A stretch of 64,000 nucleotides of DNA from Pseudomonadota bacterium (GCA_018816865.1 JAHIUW010000025.1:62001-126000), one strand, 5' to 3'. Shown: positions 36,109 through 46,164, numbered from the stretch's first letter. Translations and numbers: made by a program. The notes: generated by a model from the letters alone, not told the origin.

Positions 36109-36482
36109 GCGGCTCCTCCTACATAGGCCTTAATATGACAAATATGAAAGATCAAACAGTGCATGCCTTAACATTTTTGGCAATAAGATAATTGTGCCTT
36201 GTGCGCATCAATCATTTAACCATCTATTTTTATTGATTTTTCAACAAAAACCATGAAATCATTACAAACACCGACCCTTCAAACTAGCAAAACCGGGGCC
36301 AAACCCAGCAAAGCTGACTTCAATTATCTCCCGGTTCACACGACAGAGCACCTTGTGCGCCTAACCATATATATTTATTCAATAATAAAAATCCACTCGG
36401 CGGTTTGTACGCTGAAAATGAGACTTGCCTTGACCGCACTTTTTGTTCAAAGTGCCCTTTTTCCAATACCGGGGGTTGATGC
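36109..36482. other. AT-rich divergent spacer between amtB and gpt
   Basis: About 370 bases without a convincing gene. It must contain both promoters. I looked for a GG-N10-GC sigma-54 promoter for amtB and for a purine riboswitch ahead of gpt and saw neither. The amtB side shows a direct repeat TTGTGC-x2-TTGTGC (about 36193-36205) that could be a regulator site. A short ORF (36253-36510) is not supported by codon use. Confidence 0.35.
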
Positions 36483-36986
36483 ATGGGCAGCAAAACAGAA
36501 CGATACATAAAGACCTACCCGGTCTCCTGGGAACAACTGCACCGGGACTCCAAGGCCCTGGCCTGGAGGCTGCTGGAGTTAGGCCCGTGGCAGGGCATCG
36601 TGGCAGTGACCAAGGGCGGGCTTGTCCCTGCCTCGGTGGTGGCCCGCGAACTGGACCTGCGCACCATCGATACGGCCTGCATCTCCAGCTACGACTGGAA
36701 GGATCAGGGCCAGGCCCAGATCCTGAAAAAACCAACCCTGGCCGGCGATGGCCACGGCTGGCTGATCATCGACGATCTGGTGGACACCGGAGGAACGGCC
36801 AAGATCCTGCGGGCCCTGCTGCCCAGGGCCCACTTCGCCACGGTCTACGCCAAGCCCCTGGGGCGTCCACTGGTGGATACCTTCATCACCGAGGTCAGCC
36901 AGGACACCTGGATTCTGTTCCCCTGGGACGCGGAATCGAAGTTCGTGGCACCCATCGCCACGATGCGTGAAAACGGGGAAGCGTAA
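36483..36986 (+). CDS. gpt: Xanthine-guanine phosphoribosyltransferase
   Basis: A 167-residue type I phosphoribosyltransferase. The PRPP-binding loop is [21 protein letters not shown] (about residues 98-118). The N-terminal [23 protein letters not shown] and the C-terminal WILFPWD segment are typical of XGPRT. It converts xanthine and guanine to nucleotides. Length is normal. The ATG at 36483 has GGGGG upstream. It precedes the BMP-type nucleoside ABC transporter by about 100 bases, fitting a purine salvage cluster. Confidence 0.9.
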   Translation: MGSKTERYIKTYPVSWEQLHRDSKALAWRLLELGPWQGIVAVTKGGLVPASVVARELDLRTIDTACISSYDWKDQGQAQILKKPTLAGDGHGWLIIDDLVDTGGTAKILRALLPRAHFATVYAKPLGRPLVDTFITEVSQDTWILFPWDAESKFVAPIATMRENGEA

Positions 36987-37089
36987 CCCCGGAATGTCAT
37001 AGCCCTCATTTCCGGGTCTTTCCGACTTGCCCAATTCATTATAGATGGGATAACCCGTGATGAAACAACCATGAATTTGGAGGATGACG

Positions 37090-38154
37090 ATGCGTAAATT
37101 CTGGACTCTGGTTCTCGCTGCGGCTGTCGCCGCCATGGCCTTCGCGGGAGTGGTGCAAGCCGAGGACGCCAAAGTTGGTTTCATCTATGTGTCGCCCATC
37201 GGCGACGCCGGCTGGTCCTACGCCCACGACCTGGGCCGCAAGGCTGTGGAAGACATTCCCGGCGTGAGCACCTCTTTCGTCGAGGCCGTACCCGAAGGCG
37301 CCGATGCCGAGCGCGTCATCCTGAACATGGCACGCAAGGGGTACACCGCCATCTTCGCCACCAGCTTCGGCTACATGGACCCCATGCTCAAGGTGGCCAA
37401 GCAGTTCCCGGGCGTGAATTTCATGCACTGCTCCGGCTACAAGACCGCCCCCAACATGAGCGCCTACTTCGGCCGCATGTATGAGGCCCGGTTCCTGGCT
37501 GGCATGGTGGCGGGCTCCATGTCCAAGACCGGCAAGCTGGGCTACGCCGCAGCCTTCCCGATCCCCGAAGTCATCCGCGGCATCAACGCCTACGCCCTGG
37601 GTGCCCAATCCGTGAACCCCAAGGCCGAGGTCCGCGTCGTCTGGACCAAGACCTGGTATGACCCCGCCAAGGAGAAGGAAGCGGCCAAGAGCCTGCTGGA
37701 TGTGGGTTGCGACGTCATCGCCCAGCATCAGGACTCCCCCGGACCCCAGGAAGCCGCCGAAGAGCGCGGTGTCTACTCCGTGGGTTACAATACCGACATG
37801 AGCCAATTCGCCCCCAAGGCCCACATGGTCGCCCCCATCTGGAACTGGGCCCCCTGGTACGAAAACGCCGTGAAGCAGATGCTGGCCGGCACGTGGAAAC
37901 ACACCTCCTACTGGCCCGGTCTGGCCGAGGGCATTGTGGACCTCTCACCCTTCGGAGCCATGGTTCCCCAAGACGTCCAGAACAAGGTCAACGCCAAGAA
38001 GCAGGCCATCAAGGACGGCGACTACAAGGTCTTCACCGGCCCCGTGTTCGATCAGGCCGGAACGCCCAAGGTCCCCGCAGGCAAGGTTGCCGACGACGAA
38101 ACCCTGCTGGGTATGACCTGGTTCGTCCAGGGCGTCATCGGCACCACCGAATAA
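37090..38154 (+). CDS. BMP-family ABC substrate-binding protein (purine nucleoside type)
   Basis: A 354-residue periplasmic protein. Signal peptide to about residue 24 (VVQAED). The BMP/Med/TmpC features are KVGFIYVSPIGDAGWSYAHDLGRKAVE, then ATSFGYMDPMLKVAKQFPGVNFMHCSGYK and HQDSPGPQEAAEERGVYSVGYNTDM. Members bind purine nucleosides or autoinducer-like molecules; the neighbour gpt favours purines. The ATG at 37090 is preferred because GGAGG (37079-37083) is then 6 nt upstream; 37084 would be too close. Three membrane and ATPase genes follow without large gaps. Confidence 0.88.
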   Translation: MRKFWTLVLAAAVAAMAFAGVVQAEDAKVGFIYVSPIGDAGWSYAHDLGRKAVEDIPGVSTSFVEAVPEGADAERVILNMARKGYTAIFATSFGYMDPMLKVAKQFPGVNFMHCSGYKTAPNMSAYFGRMYEARFLAGMVAGSMSKTGKLGYAAAFPIPEVIRGINAYALGAQSVNPKAEVRVVWTKTWYDPAKEKEAAKSLLDVGCDVIAQHQDSPGPQEAAEERGVYSVGYNTDMSQFAPKAHMVAPIWNWAPWYENAVKQMLAGTWKHTSYWPGLAEGIVDLSPFGAMVPQDVQNKVNAKKQAIKDGDYKVFTGPVFDQAGTPKVPAGKVADDETLLGMTWFVQGVIGTTE

Positions 38155-38167
38155 CCCGCTGGAATTC

Positions 38168-39229
38168 ATGTTTGGTTTAACAGTCATCACGAGGCAGGAG
38201 CCTCCCAAGTGGGGCTCCTGTCTCATTTTTCCGGCCGCACTGGCCCTGTCGCTGGGGGTGAGCTGTCTGCTGCTCGCCGCCCAGGGCAAGCCGGCGTTGG
38301 GCGGCCTAATCATCCTCTTCCAGGGGGCCTTTGGAGCGAGTTACGCAGTGGTGGACACCCTGCTCAAGACCGTGCCCATCTTCCTCTGTTCCCTGGGTGT
38401 GGCCGTGGCTTTCAGGATGCAGGTCTGGAACATCGGAGCCGAGGGGCAATTCGCCCTGGGGGCGGTGGGATCGACCTGGGCCGCATTGACCTTCCCCGGT
38501 CTGCCCGCCTGGCTGTTGCTGCCGCTGATGTTCACGTCCTCGGCCGTCCTGGGAGGCCTGTGGGCCATGATCCCGGCCTGGCTCAAACTTAAACTCTCCA
38601 TCAACGAGATCGTGACCACCCTGATGCTGAACTACATCGGCATCCTGATCCTGGACTATCTCGTGTACGGTCCCTGGAAGGACCCGTCCAGCTACGGGTT
38701 CCCCATGACCAAGGAATTTCCGGCCGCAGCCATCATCCCGACCTTTGCGGATTCGCGCCTGCACTGGGGTATGGTGCTTTGCGTGGTCTGCGCCTTGCTG
38801 CTGTGGGTCTTCCTGACCCGGACCCGCCTGGGGTACGAGTTGAAGGCCAGCGGCGAAAGCCTGCGAGCAGCGCGCTACGCGCGCATGCCCCACGGCTTCC
38901 TGGTACTCCTCGTCATGGGCCTGTGCGGAGCGCTGGCGGGTTGGGCGGGACTGATGGAAGCCTCCGCCGTGGTGGGTCGCCTGCAACCCAGCCTGATCGT
39001 CGGATACGGCTACACGGCCATCGTGGTGGCCTGGCTGGCCCAATTGAATCCCGGCAAGATCGCCCTGGCCTCATTCTTTTTGGCCGCCCTGCGCGTGGGC
39101 GTGGAGAACCTGCAACTGGAACTGGGTGTGCCCGCCGCCTTCGGCGGCATCATCGAGGGCCTGATCCTGCTCTCCGTACTGGCCGGGCAATTCTTCAACC
39201 ACTACCGCTTCAAGCGTTCGGCGTCCTGA
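38168..39229 (+). CDS. ABC transporter permease, BMP-associated (first subunit)
   Basis: A 353-residue membrane protein of the BPD_transp_2 family with about nine hydrophobic segments. It has the motifs FRMQVWNIGAEGQFALGAVGS and LKLKLSINEIVTTLMLNYIGILILDYLVYGPWKDP, plus the C-terminal VGYGYTAIVVAWLAQLNPGKI. The N-terminus starts with a short positively charged segment. It starts 13 bases after the binding-protein stop and pairs with the permease that follows. Together the three form a nucleoside uptake channel. Confidence 0.88.
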   Translation: MFGLTVITRQEPPKWGSCLIFPAALALSLGVSCLLLAAQGKPALGGLIILFQGAFGASYAVVDTLLKTVPIFLCSLGVAVAFRMQVWNIGAEGQFALGAVGSTWAALTFPGLPAWLLLPLMFTSSAVLGGLWAMIPAWLKLKLSINEIVTTLMLNYIGILILDYLVYGPWKDPSSYGFPMTKEFPAAAIIPTFADSRLHWGMVLCVVCALLLWVFLTRTRLGYELKASGESLRAARYARMPHGFLVLLVMGLCGALAGWAGLMEASAVVGRLQPSLIVGYGYTAIVVAWLAQLNPGKIALASFFLAALRVGVENLQLELGVPAAFGGIIEGLILLSVLAGQFFNHYRFKRSAS

Positions 39230-39239
39230 GGACAAGGGC

Positions 39240-40169
39240 ATGATGACGGAAATGCTGATCCCCCTGCTGACCGCCGCCGTGCAGTCGGGCACCCCCATCC
39301 TTTTCGCCACTCTGGGCGAGATGTTCACCGAACGCGCCGGCGTCCTGAATCTCGGCGTCGAGGGCATGATGATCGTCGGGGCACTGGCCGCCTTTCTCGT
39401 CAGCCTGGCCACGGGGAACCCCTGGCTGGGCGTGCTGGCTGCGGGCTGCGCCGCCGCCGCCCTGGGGGCCCTGCATGGCCTCGTCTGCCTGAGCTTTTTG
39501 GGCAACCAAGTGGTCTCGGGCCTAGCCCTGACCATTCTGGGTGTGGGCCTAGCCAACTATCTAGGCACCCCCTACATCGGCAAACAGGCGCCGGGCTTCT
39601 ATGCCTTCGACCTGCCGTTTCTCTCGACCCTGCCCTTTGTGGGCAAGATCTTTTTCAAGCACGACGCCCTGGTCTACCTGTCCTACGTCATGCCCCTGGC
39701 CTTCTGGTTCTTCTGGCACCGCACCCGCACCGGACTGGCCCTCACGGCGGCCGGTGAGTATCCCCCCGCGGCCAGCGCAGCCGGGCTAAATCCTGTGCGC
39801 CTGCGCTGGCTGGGTATCCTGGGAGGAGGCTTTCTGGTGGGCATCGGCGGGGCGTACCTGTCCCTGGCCTACACCCATCTCTGGACCAACGGCATGACCG
39901 CCGGGCGCGGCTGGATCGCCGTGGCCCTGGTCATCTTCGCCTTCTGGCGTCCCGGTCGCGCAGTCTTCGGGGCCTATCTGTTCGGCGGGGTCATGGCCTT
40001 CCAGCTACGCCTGCAGGCATCGGGTACCCAGGTACCCTCCTCGTTCCTGCTGATGCTGCCCTACGGGTTGACCATCGCGGCGCTGCTGTTCTCGGCCCTG
40101 CGCGGACGCGGCGGCAGTTCCAGCTCAGCCCCGGCGGCTCTGGGCGTGAACATCGAGCCGGAGCAATAG
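39240..40169 (+). CDS. ABC transporter permease, BMP-associated (second subunit)
   Basis: A 309-residue membrane protein of the BPD_transp_2 family. The ERAGVLNLGVEGMMIVGALAAFLVSLATG segment is the hallmark of this subunit, and the later GNQVVSGLALTILGVGLANYLGTPYIGK and VALVIFAFWRPGRAVFGAYLFGG are conserved. It has about eight membrane helices. Two Met codons (39240 and 39243) are possible. It is spaced 10 bases from the first permease and 3 bases from the ATPase, so the genes are in one operon. Confidence 0.88.
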   Translation: MMTEMLIPLLTAAVQSGTPILFATLGEMFTERAGVLNLGVEGMMIVGALAAFLVSLATGNPWLGVLAAGCAAAALGALHGLVCLSFLGNQVVSGLALTILGVGLANYLGTPYIGKQAPGFYAFDLPFLSTLPFVGKIFFKHDALVYLSYVMPLAFWFFWHRTRTGLALTAAGEYPPAASAAGLNPVRLRWLGILGGGFLVGIGGAYLSLAYTHLWTNGMTAGRGWIAVALVIFAFWRPGRAVFGAYLFGGVMAFQLRLQASGTQVPSSFLLMLPYGLTIAALLFSALRGRGGSSSSAPAALGVNIEPEQ

Positions 40170-40172
40170 ACC

Positions 40173-41675
40173 ATGACCACAGCCAGCACAGCGACCCCGC
40201 CCGTGGTCCAACTCGAAGCCATTTCCAAGTCATTCGGCCCGATCAAGGCCAATCAGGACATCAGCCTGGACATCCACGCAGGCAAGGTTCTGGCCCTGCT
40301 GGGCGAGAACGGCGCGGGCAAGTCCACCCTGATGAACATGCTCTCGGGCGTGTACCCCCCCGACAGCGGTCGGATCCTGATTGACGGAGCAGAGGTGCAC
40401 TTCGTTTCACCCAGGGACGCCATCGACGCGGGCATCGGCATGGTTTACCAGCACTTCAAGCTGGTGAACTCCATGACCGTGGCCCAGAACGTGCTCCTGG
40501 GGCAGGAAGGTTCCTTCATCATCCGCCCCCGCGAGATGGAGGCCCGGGTAGGTGAACTGGCCAAGCGCTACGGGCTGGGCATCGACCCCGCCACACGTGT
40601 CAGCACCCTGTCCATGGGCGAACGCCAGCGTGTCGAAATCCTGAAGCTTCTCTACCGCGACAGCCGGGTCCTGATCTTTGACGAACCCACAGCCGTGCTG
40701 ACCCCCGGGGAGACCGAACACCTGTTCCTGGCCTTGAAGCAAATGACCAGCCTGGGCAAGGCCATCGTCTTCATCAGCCACAAGCTCAAGGAAGTTCTCC
40801 AGGTCTCGGACAGCGTGGCCATCCTGCGCCGGGGTGAAATCGTGGGCAATACCCCGCGCAATCAGATCACCTCCAGCGCCGACCTGGCCAAGCGCATGGT
40901 GGGCCGCGAGGTCCTCCAGGAAATCGAACGCGGAGAGGTGATCAAAAAGGAACCCGTTCTGCAGCTCCAGAACCTCTGCGGCAACGGCCTGGACAACCTG
41001 AACATCAGCCTTCGCAAGGGCGAGATCATCGCCGTGGTGGGCGTGGGCGGCAACGGCCAGCAGGAACTGGTAAACGTCGTGACTGGTGCCATGGCCCCTG
41101 GCGAGGGAAGCGTGCAGCTGCTTGGCCGGGACTGGAAGCAGTTCTACAAACGCCCCTCATGGCGCGATACCATCGCCCACATCCCCGAGGACCGGCTGGG
41201 CATGGCCACCTGCCCGGAACTGGACCTGACGGACAACGTCCTGTTGACCACCCGCCAGGGATTCGCACCAAAGCTGTTCCTGAACAGGACCCTGGCCCTA
41301 GACGTGACCAAGACCATCATCCGCCGCTTCCACGTGGCCTGCCCCGGCCCCCAGGCCCACGCCCGGCAGCTGTCGGGCGGCAACCTGCAGAAACTGGTCC
41401 TGGGACGCGAATTTTTCCGCCGCCCACAGATCATCGTGGCCGAACAGCCCAGCCAGGGCCTGGACATCTCCGCCACCGAGGAGGTCTGGCACCGGCTGCT
41501 CAACGCCCGCACCACCGCCGGTGTGCTGCTGATCACCGGCGACCTGAACGAGGCCCTGCAATTGGCTGACCGCATCGCGGTCATGTACAAAGGGCGGTTC
41601 ATGGACGTCTTCGACGCCTCGGATGAAAAAAAAATCGCCTCCATCGGGCTGATGATGGCCGGTGTCAGCCCGTAG
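40173..41675 (+). CDS. ABC transporter ATP-binding protein, two-domain, BMP-associated
   Basis: A 500-residue ATPase with two ABC domains. The first has the Walker A GENGAGKSTLMNML, the signature LSMGERQRVEILK and Walker B LIFDEPTAVL. In the second, the P-loop region is degenerate (VGVGGNGQQEL) with signature LSGGNLQKLVLGREF. Such sugar/nucleoside-type dual ATPases are known for an inactive second site. It energises the two permeases upstream. Start at 40173 follows the previous stop by 3 bases. Confidence 0.93.
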   Translation: MTTASTATPPVVQLEAISKSFGPIKANQDISLDIHAGKVLALLGENGAGKSTLMNMLSGVYPPDSGRILIDGAEVHFVSPRDAIDAGIGMVYQHFKLVNSMTVAQNVLLGQEGSFIIRPREMEARVGELAKRYGLGIDPATRVSTLSMGERQRVEILKLLYRDSRVLIFDEPTAVLTPGETEHLFLALKQMTSLGKAIVFISHKLKEVLQVSDSVAILRRGEIVGNTPRNQITSSADLAKRMVGREVLQEIERGEVIKKEPVLQLQNLCGNGLDNLNISLRKGEIIAVVGVGGNGQQELVNVVTGAMAPGEGSVQLLGRDWKQFYKRPSWRDTIAHIPEDRLGMATCPELDLTDNVLLTTRQGFAPKLFLNRTLALDVTKTIIRRFHVACPGPQAHARQLSGGNLQKLVLGREFFRRPQIIVAEQPSQGLDISATEEVWHRLLNARTTAGVLLITGDLNEALQLADRIAVMYKGRFMDVFDASDEKKIASIGLMMAGVSP

Positions 41676-41879
41676 CCAACTCCTCATTCAGATTTGAACG
41701 CCTCGGAATCAATAGACTATTGCCCAGTCCGTCCTCCTGCCCCTTGGCCAAGGCCCCGGGCAGGTCGGGGCTTGTCAGCATGGCCCATATTGGAGTAGTT
41801 GATTTTATTCGGGTTTCAAGCTGTCTTGCCGGTAGGCGACTCGTCCCGGTCGGACAATTCTCAAGTCATTGGAAGGATT

Positions 41880-41894
41880 GTGGCAAGGTGCCAC
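41880..41894. promoter_or_regulatory. Inverted repeat upstream of the amino-acid binding protein
   Basis: GTGGCA (41880-41885) and TGCCAC (41889-41894) form a perfect inverted repeat with a 3-nt spacer, 28 bases before the start codon. It may be a regulator site or a leader hairpin. Confidence 0.3.
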
Positions 41895-41922
41895 ACCACT
41901 TGAACAAACGGAGGAGACGAGC

Positions 41923-42660
41923 ATGTTTAAGAAATTTCTGTTGGCCTTGGTGGCCGTAGCCTTCATGGCAAGCGTTGCTCAGGCCAAAACCATCACCTTC
42001 GCAGCCGACGCCACATGGCCGCCCATGGAAATGGTCGACGCCCACAAGAACATCGTCGGCTTCTGCCCCGAGCTGGTGGCAGCCATGGCCAAGGCCGGCG
42101 GCTTCACTGCCGAGATCAAGAACACGGCCTGGGACGGCATCTTCGCCGGTCTGGCCTCGGGCAAGTACGACGCCATCGCCTCCTCCGTCTCCATCACCGA
42201 TGAGCGCAAGGTGGCCATGGACTTTTCCGATCCCTACTTTGAAGTGAAGCAGGGCGTGGTTGTGCGCGAAGGCAGCGGCATCACCGACGCCGCGGGCCTC
42301 AAAGGCAAGACCATCGGTGCCCAGATCGGCACCACCGGCTACTTTGCCGCCAAGAAGATCGCCGGAGCCGACCCCAAGTCCTATGACGAAGTGGGCCTGG
42401 CCATCACCGACCTGAACAATGGCCGTCTCGACGCCGTGATCTGCGACGACGCAGTAGCTGCCGACTACGCCCTGACCAACCCCAACTACGCCAAGAGCCT
42501 GTCCCTGGGATTTTTGATCACCCCCGATTCCCCCGAGTACCTTGGCTTTGCCGTCGAGAAGGGCGATACGGAGACCGTGGAGATCCTGAACAAGGCCCTG
42601 GCGGCTGTCAAAGCCTCCGGTGAATACGACAAGATCTTCGCCAAGTGGTTCGGCAAATAA
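41923..42660 (+). CDS. Amino-acid ABC transporter substrate-binding protein
   Basis: A 245-residue periplasmic protein of the SBP family 3. A signal peptide ends AQAKT (about residue 22). The mature part has FAADATWPPMEMVDAHKNIVGFCPELVAAMAKAGG, then AWDGIFAGLASGKYDAIASSVSITDERKVAMDFSDPYFEV and GKTIGAQIGTTGYF, typical for basic or polar amino acids. The DERK and GTTG contacts bind the alpha-amino and carboxyl groups, but the side-chain specificity is not clear; arginine/lysine-type proteins look most alike. The ATG at 41923 has GGAGGAG upstream. The permease and ATPase follow. Confidence 0.92.
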   Translation: MFKKFLLALVAVAFMASVAQAKTITFAADATWPPMEMVDAHKNIVGFCPELVAAMAKAGGFTAEIKNTAWDGIFAGLASGKYDAIASSVSITDERKVAMDFSDPYFEVKQGVVVREGSGITDAAGLKGKTIGAQIGTTGYFAAKKIAGADPKSYDEVGLAITDLNNGRLDAVICDDAVAADYALTNPNYAKSLSLGFLITPDSPEYLGFAVEKGDTETVEILNKALAAVKASGEYDKIFAKWFGK

Positions 42661-42684
42661 ACCGACAATCCATCTGATCCATTA

Positions 42685-42712
42685 CCGGGACCGCGCGCTT
42701 GCGCGGTCCCGG
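42685..42712 (+). other. Perfect 12-bp intercistronic hairpin in the amino-acid ABC operon
   Basis: CCGGGACCGCGC (42685-42696) pairs with GCGCGGTCCCGG (42701-42712) over a GCTT loop, without a T run. It lies between the binding-protein and permease genes, where such hairpins protect the upstream mRNA and lower downstream expression. This fits the known excess of binding protein over permease. Confidence 0.7.
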
Positions 42713-42741
42713 ATGCTTCAACAACCAGACAGGGTTTCATC

Positions 42742-43674
42742 ATGATTTCCAAGAAAAAGGTCACCATCGAGGTTGGTGACGGTGCGGCCATCCCCCGAAA
42801 AAAGGACCGCGGCATTGTCGATGCATGGTGGCTCTCCTTTATCGGGGCCATCGTCGTCATCAGCTATCTCTGCCTCGCCAAGCCCGAGCCGTACCTGCGC
42901 ATCCTGAAGTTCGTATTCGGCGAAATAAAAAGTACCCCATGGGAAACACTCCTGTCCCTCTGGGACTCAGGGGTGGGAGTCACATTCAGGGTGACGATCC
43001 TCTCGATCATGGTTGCCTTGGTGCTGGGCCTGATCACCGGACTGGGACGGCTGTCGCGCAACCGACTGATCAACCTCATCGCCTCGACCTACGTCGAGGT
43101 GGTGCGCGGCATCCCGCTGCTGGTGCAGCTGTTCTACCTCTATTTCGCCTTGGGGCATGTGTTCCGCAACCTGCCGAGCCTGGAAGAGGCTCAGGTTCTG
43201 TTCGCCGCCTGGCCCGGTTTCGTGACCTATCTGCTGAGCCACGGCTGTGACGAACTGAAGAATATGTCGCCCTTGGTGTCCGCTGTCTCGGCCATGGGTA
43301 TCTGCTACGGCGCTTACATGGGCGAGGTCTTCCGTGCAGGCATCGAGTCCATCGACAAGGGCCAGACCGAGGCCTCCCGCTCCCTGGGCTTCACTCGCGC
43401 CCAGACCATGTTCATGGTCATCCTGCCCCAGGCCTGGCGGACCATCCTGCCCCCCGTGGGCAACGAGTTCATCGCCCTGCTGAAGGACTCCTCACTGGTC
43501 TCCATCCTCGCGGTGGCCGACATCCTGCGGCGCGGGCGTGAGTTCGCCAGCGAATCGTTCTACTATTTCGAGGCCTACACCATGGTTGCCCTGGTGTATC
43601 TGGTCATTACCTTGGTGCTGTCCAAGGCCGTCGGCAGCATGGAACAGAGGTTGAATTTCTATGACCGCGACTAA
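42742..43674 (+). CDS. Amino-acid ABC transporter permease
   Basis: A 310-residue HisM/GlnP-type membrane protein. An N-terminal extension (about 45 residues before the first helix) is longer than usual for the family. The core shows [29 protein letters not shown], then [22 protein letters not shown] and [66 protein letters not shown], the EAA loop that contacts the ATPase. An insert of about 35 residues near [28 protein letters not shown] is not in the standard family and may extend the periplasmic side. It overlaps the ATPase gene by 14 bases. Confidence 0.92.
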   Translation: MISKKKVTIEVGDGAAIPRKKDRGIVDAWWLSFIGAIVVISYLCLAKPEPYLRILKFVFGEIKSTPWETLLSLWDSGVGVTFRVTILSIMVALVLGLITGLGRLSRNRLINLIASTYVEVVRGIPLLVQLFYLYFALGHVFRNLPSLEEAQVLFAAWPGFVTYLLSHGCDELKNMSPLVSAVSAMGICYGAYMGEVFRAGIESIDKGQTEASRSLGFTRAQTMFMVILPQAWRTILPPVGNEFIALLKDSSLVSILAVADILRRGREFASESFYYFEAYTMVALVYLVITLVLSKAVGSMEQRLNFYDRD

Positions 43675-44401
43675 TCCCATCATCCAGATCAAGAATGTCT
43701 ACAAGTACTTCGGGGACCTGACGGCCCTGAATGACGTCAGCTTGGACATCGTGAAAGGCGAGAAGGTGGTCATCCTGGGCCCCAGCGGCTCGGGCAAATC
43801 CACCCTGCTCAGATCCATCAACCGCCTGGAGGAGATCGATCGGGGCAAGATCATAGTGGACGGGGACGACATCCACGACCCGGCCAACGACATCAACAAG
43901 ATCCGCCAGGAACTGGGCATGGTCTTCCAGAGTTTCAACCTCTTCCCGCACAAGACCGTGTTGCAGAACCTGATGATGGCCCCCATCAAGCTCAAGGGCA
44001 TGCTCCCGGACGATGCCCGCGAGATGGCCATGCGCCTGTTGACCAGGGTCGGCATTCCGGACAAGGCAGGGGTCTTCCCCGCCAAGCTCTCGGGCGGGCA
44101 GCAGCAACGCGTGGCCATTGCCCGCGCCCTGGCCATGAGCCCCAAGATCATGCTTTTCGACGAGCCCACCAGCGCGTTGGACCCGGAGATGATCGGCGAG
44201 GTGCTGGACGTCATGGTCAAGCTGGCCAAGGAAGGAATGACCATGGTCGTGGTGACCCACGAGATGGGCTTTGCCCGTGAAGTGGCCGACCGCGTGGTGT
44301 TCATGGACTTCGGCCAGATCGTGGAGGTCGGCCCCCCGAAGCACTTCTTCGAGAGCCCGCAACACGAGCGCACCAAGCTGTTCATGCAGCAGATCCTCTA
44401 G
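43661..44401 (+). CDS. Amino-acid ABC transporter ATP-binding protein
   Basis: A 246-residue GlnQ/HisP-type ATPase. Walker A is [15 protein letters not shown], the Q-loop segment is [19 protein letters not shown], the signature [19 protein letters not shown] and Walker [15 protein letters not shown], and the switch His is in VVTHEMGFA. Length is normal. It overlaps the permease by 14 bases, implying translational coupling, and it ends at a strong terminator. Confidence 0.95.
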   Translation: MTATNPIIQIKNVYKYFGDLTALNDVSLDIVKGEKVVILGPSGSGKSTLLRSINRLEEIDRGKIIVDGDDIHDPANDINKIRQELGMVFQSFNLFPHKTVLQNLMMAPIKLKGMLPDDAREMAMRLLTRVGIPDKAGVFPAKLSGGQQQRVAIARALAMSPKIMLFDEPTSALDPEMIGEVLDVMVKLAKEGMTMVVVTHEMGFAREVADRVVFMDFGQIVEVGPPKHFFESPQHERTKLFMQQIL

Positions 44402-44432
44402 CAGCCAAGCCACATCCCAAGGAACGCATTGC

Positions 44433-44458
44433 AAGGGCACCCCGATGGGTGCCCTTTT
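44433..44458 (+). terminator. Terminator of the amino-acid ABC operon
   Basis: AAGGGCACCC (44433-44442) pairs perfectly with GGGTGCCCTT (44447-44456) over CGAT, followed by a T run. It also lies 63 bases from the end of the reverse-strand PAS gene, so both may use it. Confidence 0.88.
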
Positions 44459-44520
44459 CCATTCACAGGCGTGCCGAAAGCGACTCTCTTCTGCCCGAAG
44501 CGAAGAGGGGTCGATTCCGT

Positions 44521-46164
44521 TCAGTACTCTCGGCGTTCCGCCCCCAGCCCAGAAAACAGCCAGTCCATGGACCAGCCCGTGTCCCGGCCCACAGCCAGCA
44601 GCCAGTCGGCAGGAATACGCTGGGCACGCTTGGCATTGGAGATCGAGGCCGGGGAGACGTTCAGGAACTCCGCCAACTCGCGGTTGCTCGCCGCACCAGC
44701 GGCCTTCTTGAGACGCTCCAGGACCCGCTCGGCCCGCCTCAATTGCATGGCCCGCGCCATGTCCCTGGCCACCACATACATCCTGGGTTCGCTGAAAAAC
44801 TCCTCGTTGAAGTAGGACTTCACCCCCACTCGCACATAGCTGCCTCTGGCGTTCTTGACCCGGCATTCCATGCTTTCAGGCCCTTTGCCCGCCAGCACCC
44901 GGCGCATACTGCGCTGGGCCCGGGGCAGGTCCTCGGGGTGCAGGATGTCCAGAATCCCCGTCAATTCAGGTAAGTTCCCGGGGACGCCGTCATCGACACC
45001 CAAGACCGTGGGCGTGAACAGGGTCGAGCTGCGCCGGATCAGCCGACCCTGGGCATCAATAACCAGCACGGCGTCTCCCTGCTCCTCGACAATGGATTCC
45101 ATGAAGGCGGTTTCGCGCCCGGCCTGGCGGGTGATGTCCCGGCAGATGCCCAAGAGGCCCACGACCTCGAGTCCGGACTGGTCGAAGATGGGGCGGCGCA
45201 CCACGCGGTACCACTGCGCCCCGCCGCCGAAATGGGCCATCATGGGCGTTACGATCTCGCGGCGCTCCTCGAACACACGGATGGCGGCCTGGATCAGTCC
45301 CTGAGCAATGGTCGGGGGAAACAGCTCGTTTTCCTGCCCGCCAACGGCATCCTCGCGCCGCAGACGAAAGGCACGCAGATAGCTGGCATTGACCGCCGCC
45401 AGGCGGTGGTCCCGGCCCGTCACCCAGGCGATGTCCGGCAAGGCTTCCACAATGGCCCCAAAGGTCTTGAGCATCTCCGGGGCCTTGGGCGTCTTGCGTG
45501 AACGGAAATACCCGGAGTAGGCCCAGACACTCCCATCGCGCTGACGCAGGGCATGTGCCGTGAACAGGAAGGCCTGAGGCGCACCGTCTTTGCAGCGCAG
45601 GGTCACCTCGCCGCGCTTGATGCCATCGGATTCCGTCAACCCGTGCAGGATGCGCCGGTGTTCCTCGCCGTCGTAATAGAGCTGGCCGGTGTTCATGGCC
45701 AGCACCTCGGAGCGGCTGTATCCGCACAGGCGGCAGATCTCCGCACTGACGTCCAGCACCGTGCCATCCGGGCGAATGGTAAAGCCCATGCCCTCGCCAT
45801 CCCCTCCCACGGGATCCAGATGCCGGCCCAGGGCCATGATCAGCATCCCGCCGTGCTCTGGCAGATGCAACTCCACTCCCCGCCACAGCATCTGGCGCAT
45901 GCCCCGGCCGTCATCGGTACTGACCGTCACCACAAAATCGCTCATGGGTGGGCCGCCTCTGGCCTCGGCGATGGAACGGCGCAAGACTTCGGCCTCGCCT
46001 TCCTGCATCCCGTCGTAAACGCTGCCCAGGTCCCGTCCGGGACGCACCCCGCGCCGCCTACGCCAGGTCCTGTTGGCATACAGGATTCGCCCCGAGGGTT
46101 CAAAAAGCAACCCATACTCGCTGGTTCGCTCCAGGCGTTCGGCATACAGCTCGAACATATCCAT
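44521..46164 (-). CDS. Multi-PAS sensor with C-terminal phage-CI-type HTH
   Basis: A 547-residue one-protein regulator. It appears to have three or four PAS-like domains (about 5-110, 125-230, 235-350, 360-460). Clear ones start with SGRILYANRTWRRRRG, FTIRPDGTVLDVSAEICRLCGYSRSEVLAMN and RDHRLAAVNASYLRAFRLRREDAV. The last 70 residues (VLERLKKAAGAASNRELAEFLNVSPASISNAKRAQRIPADWLLAVGRDTGWSMDWLFSG) match the helix-turn-helix of phage CI-type repressors. No membrane segment or kinase is seen, so sensing and DNA binding seem to be direct. Many such fusions occur in Desulfovibrio. It is divergent from the FadL-type porin and may control it. The ATG has GGAGG upstream. Confidence 0.82.
   Translation of the reverse strand: MDMFELYAERLERTSEYGLLFEPSGRILYANRTWRRRRGVRPGRDLGSVYDGMQEGEAEVLRRSIAEARGGPPMSDFVVTVSTDDGRGMRQMLWRGVELHLPEHGGMLIMALGRHLDPVGGDGEGMGFTIRPDGTVLDVSAEICRLCGYSRSEVLAMNTGQLYYDGEEHRRILHGLTESDGIKRGEVTLRCKDGAPQAFLFTAHALRQRDGSVWAYSGYFRSRKTPKAPEMLKTFGAIVEALPDIAWVTGRDHRLAAVNASYLRAFRLRREDAVGGQENELFPPTIAQGLIQAAIRVFEERREIVTPMMAHFGGGAQWYRVVRRPIFDQSGLEVVGLLGICRDITRQAGRETAFMESIVEEQGDAVLVIDAQGRLIRRSSTLFTPTVLGVDDGVPGNLPELTGILDILHPEDLPRAQRSMRRVLAGKGPESMECRVKNARGSYVRVGVKSYFNEEFFSEPRMYVVARDMARAMQLRRAERVLERLKKAAGAASNRELAEFLNVSPASISNAKRAQRIPADWLLAVGRDTGWSMDWLFSGLGAERREY

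Noticed and set aside
36109-36482. Sigma-54 promoter for amtB or purine riboswitch for gpt
   Set aside because: No GG-N10-GC was found in the right orientation and no conserved riboswitch core was recognised.
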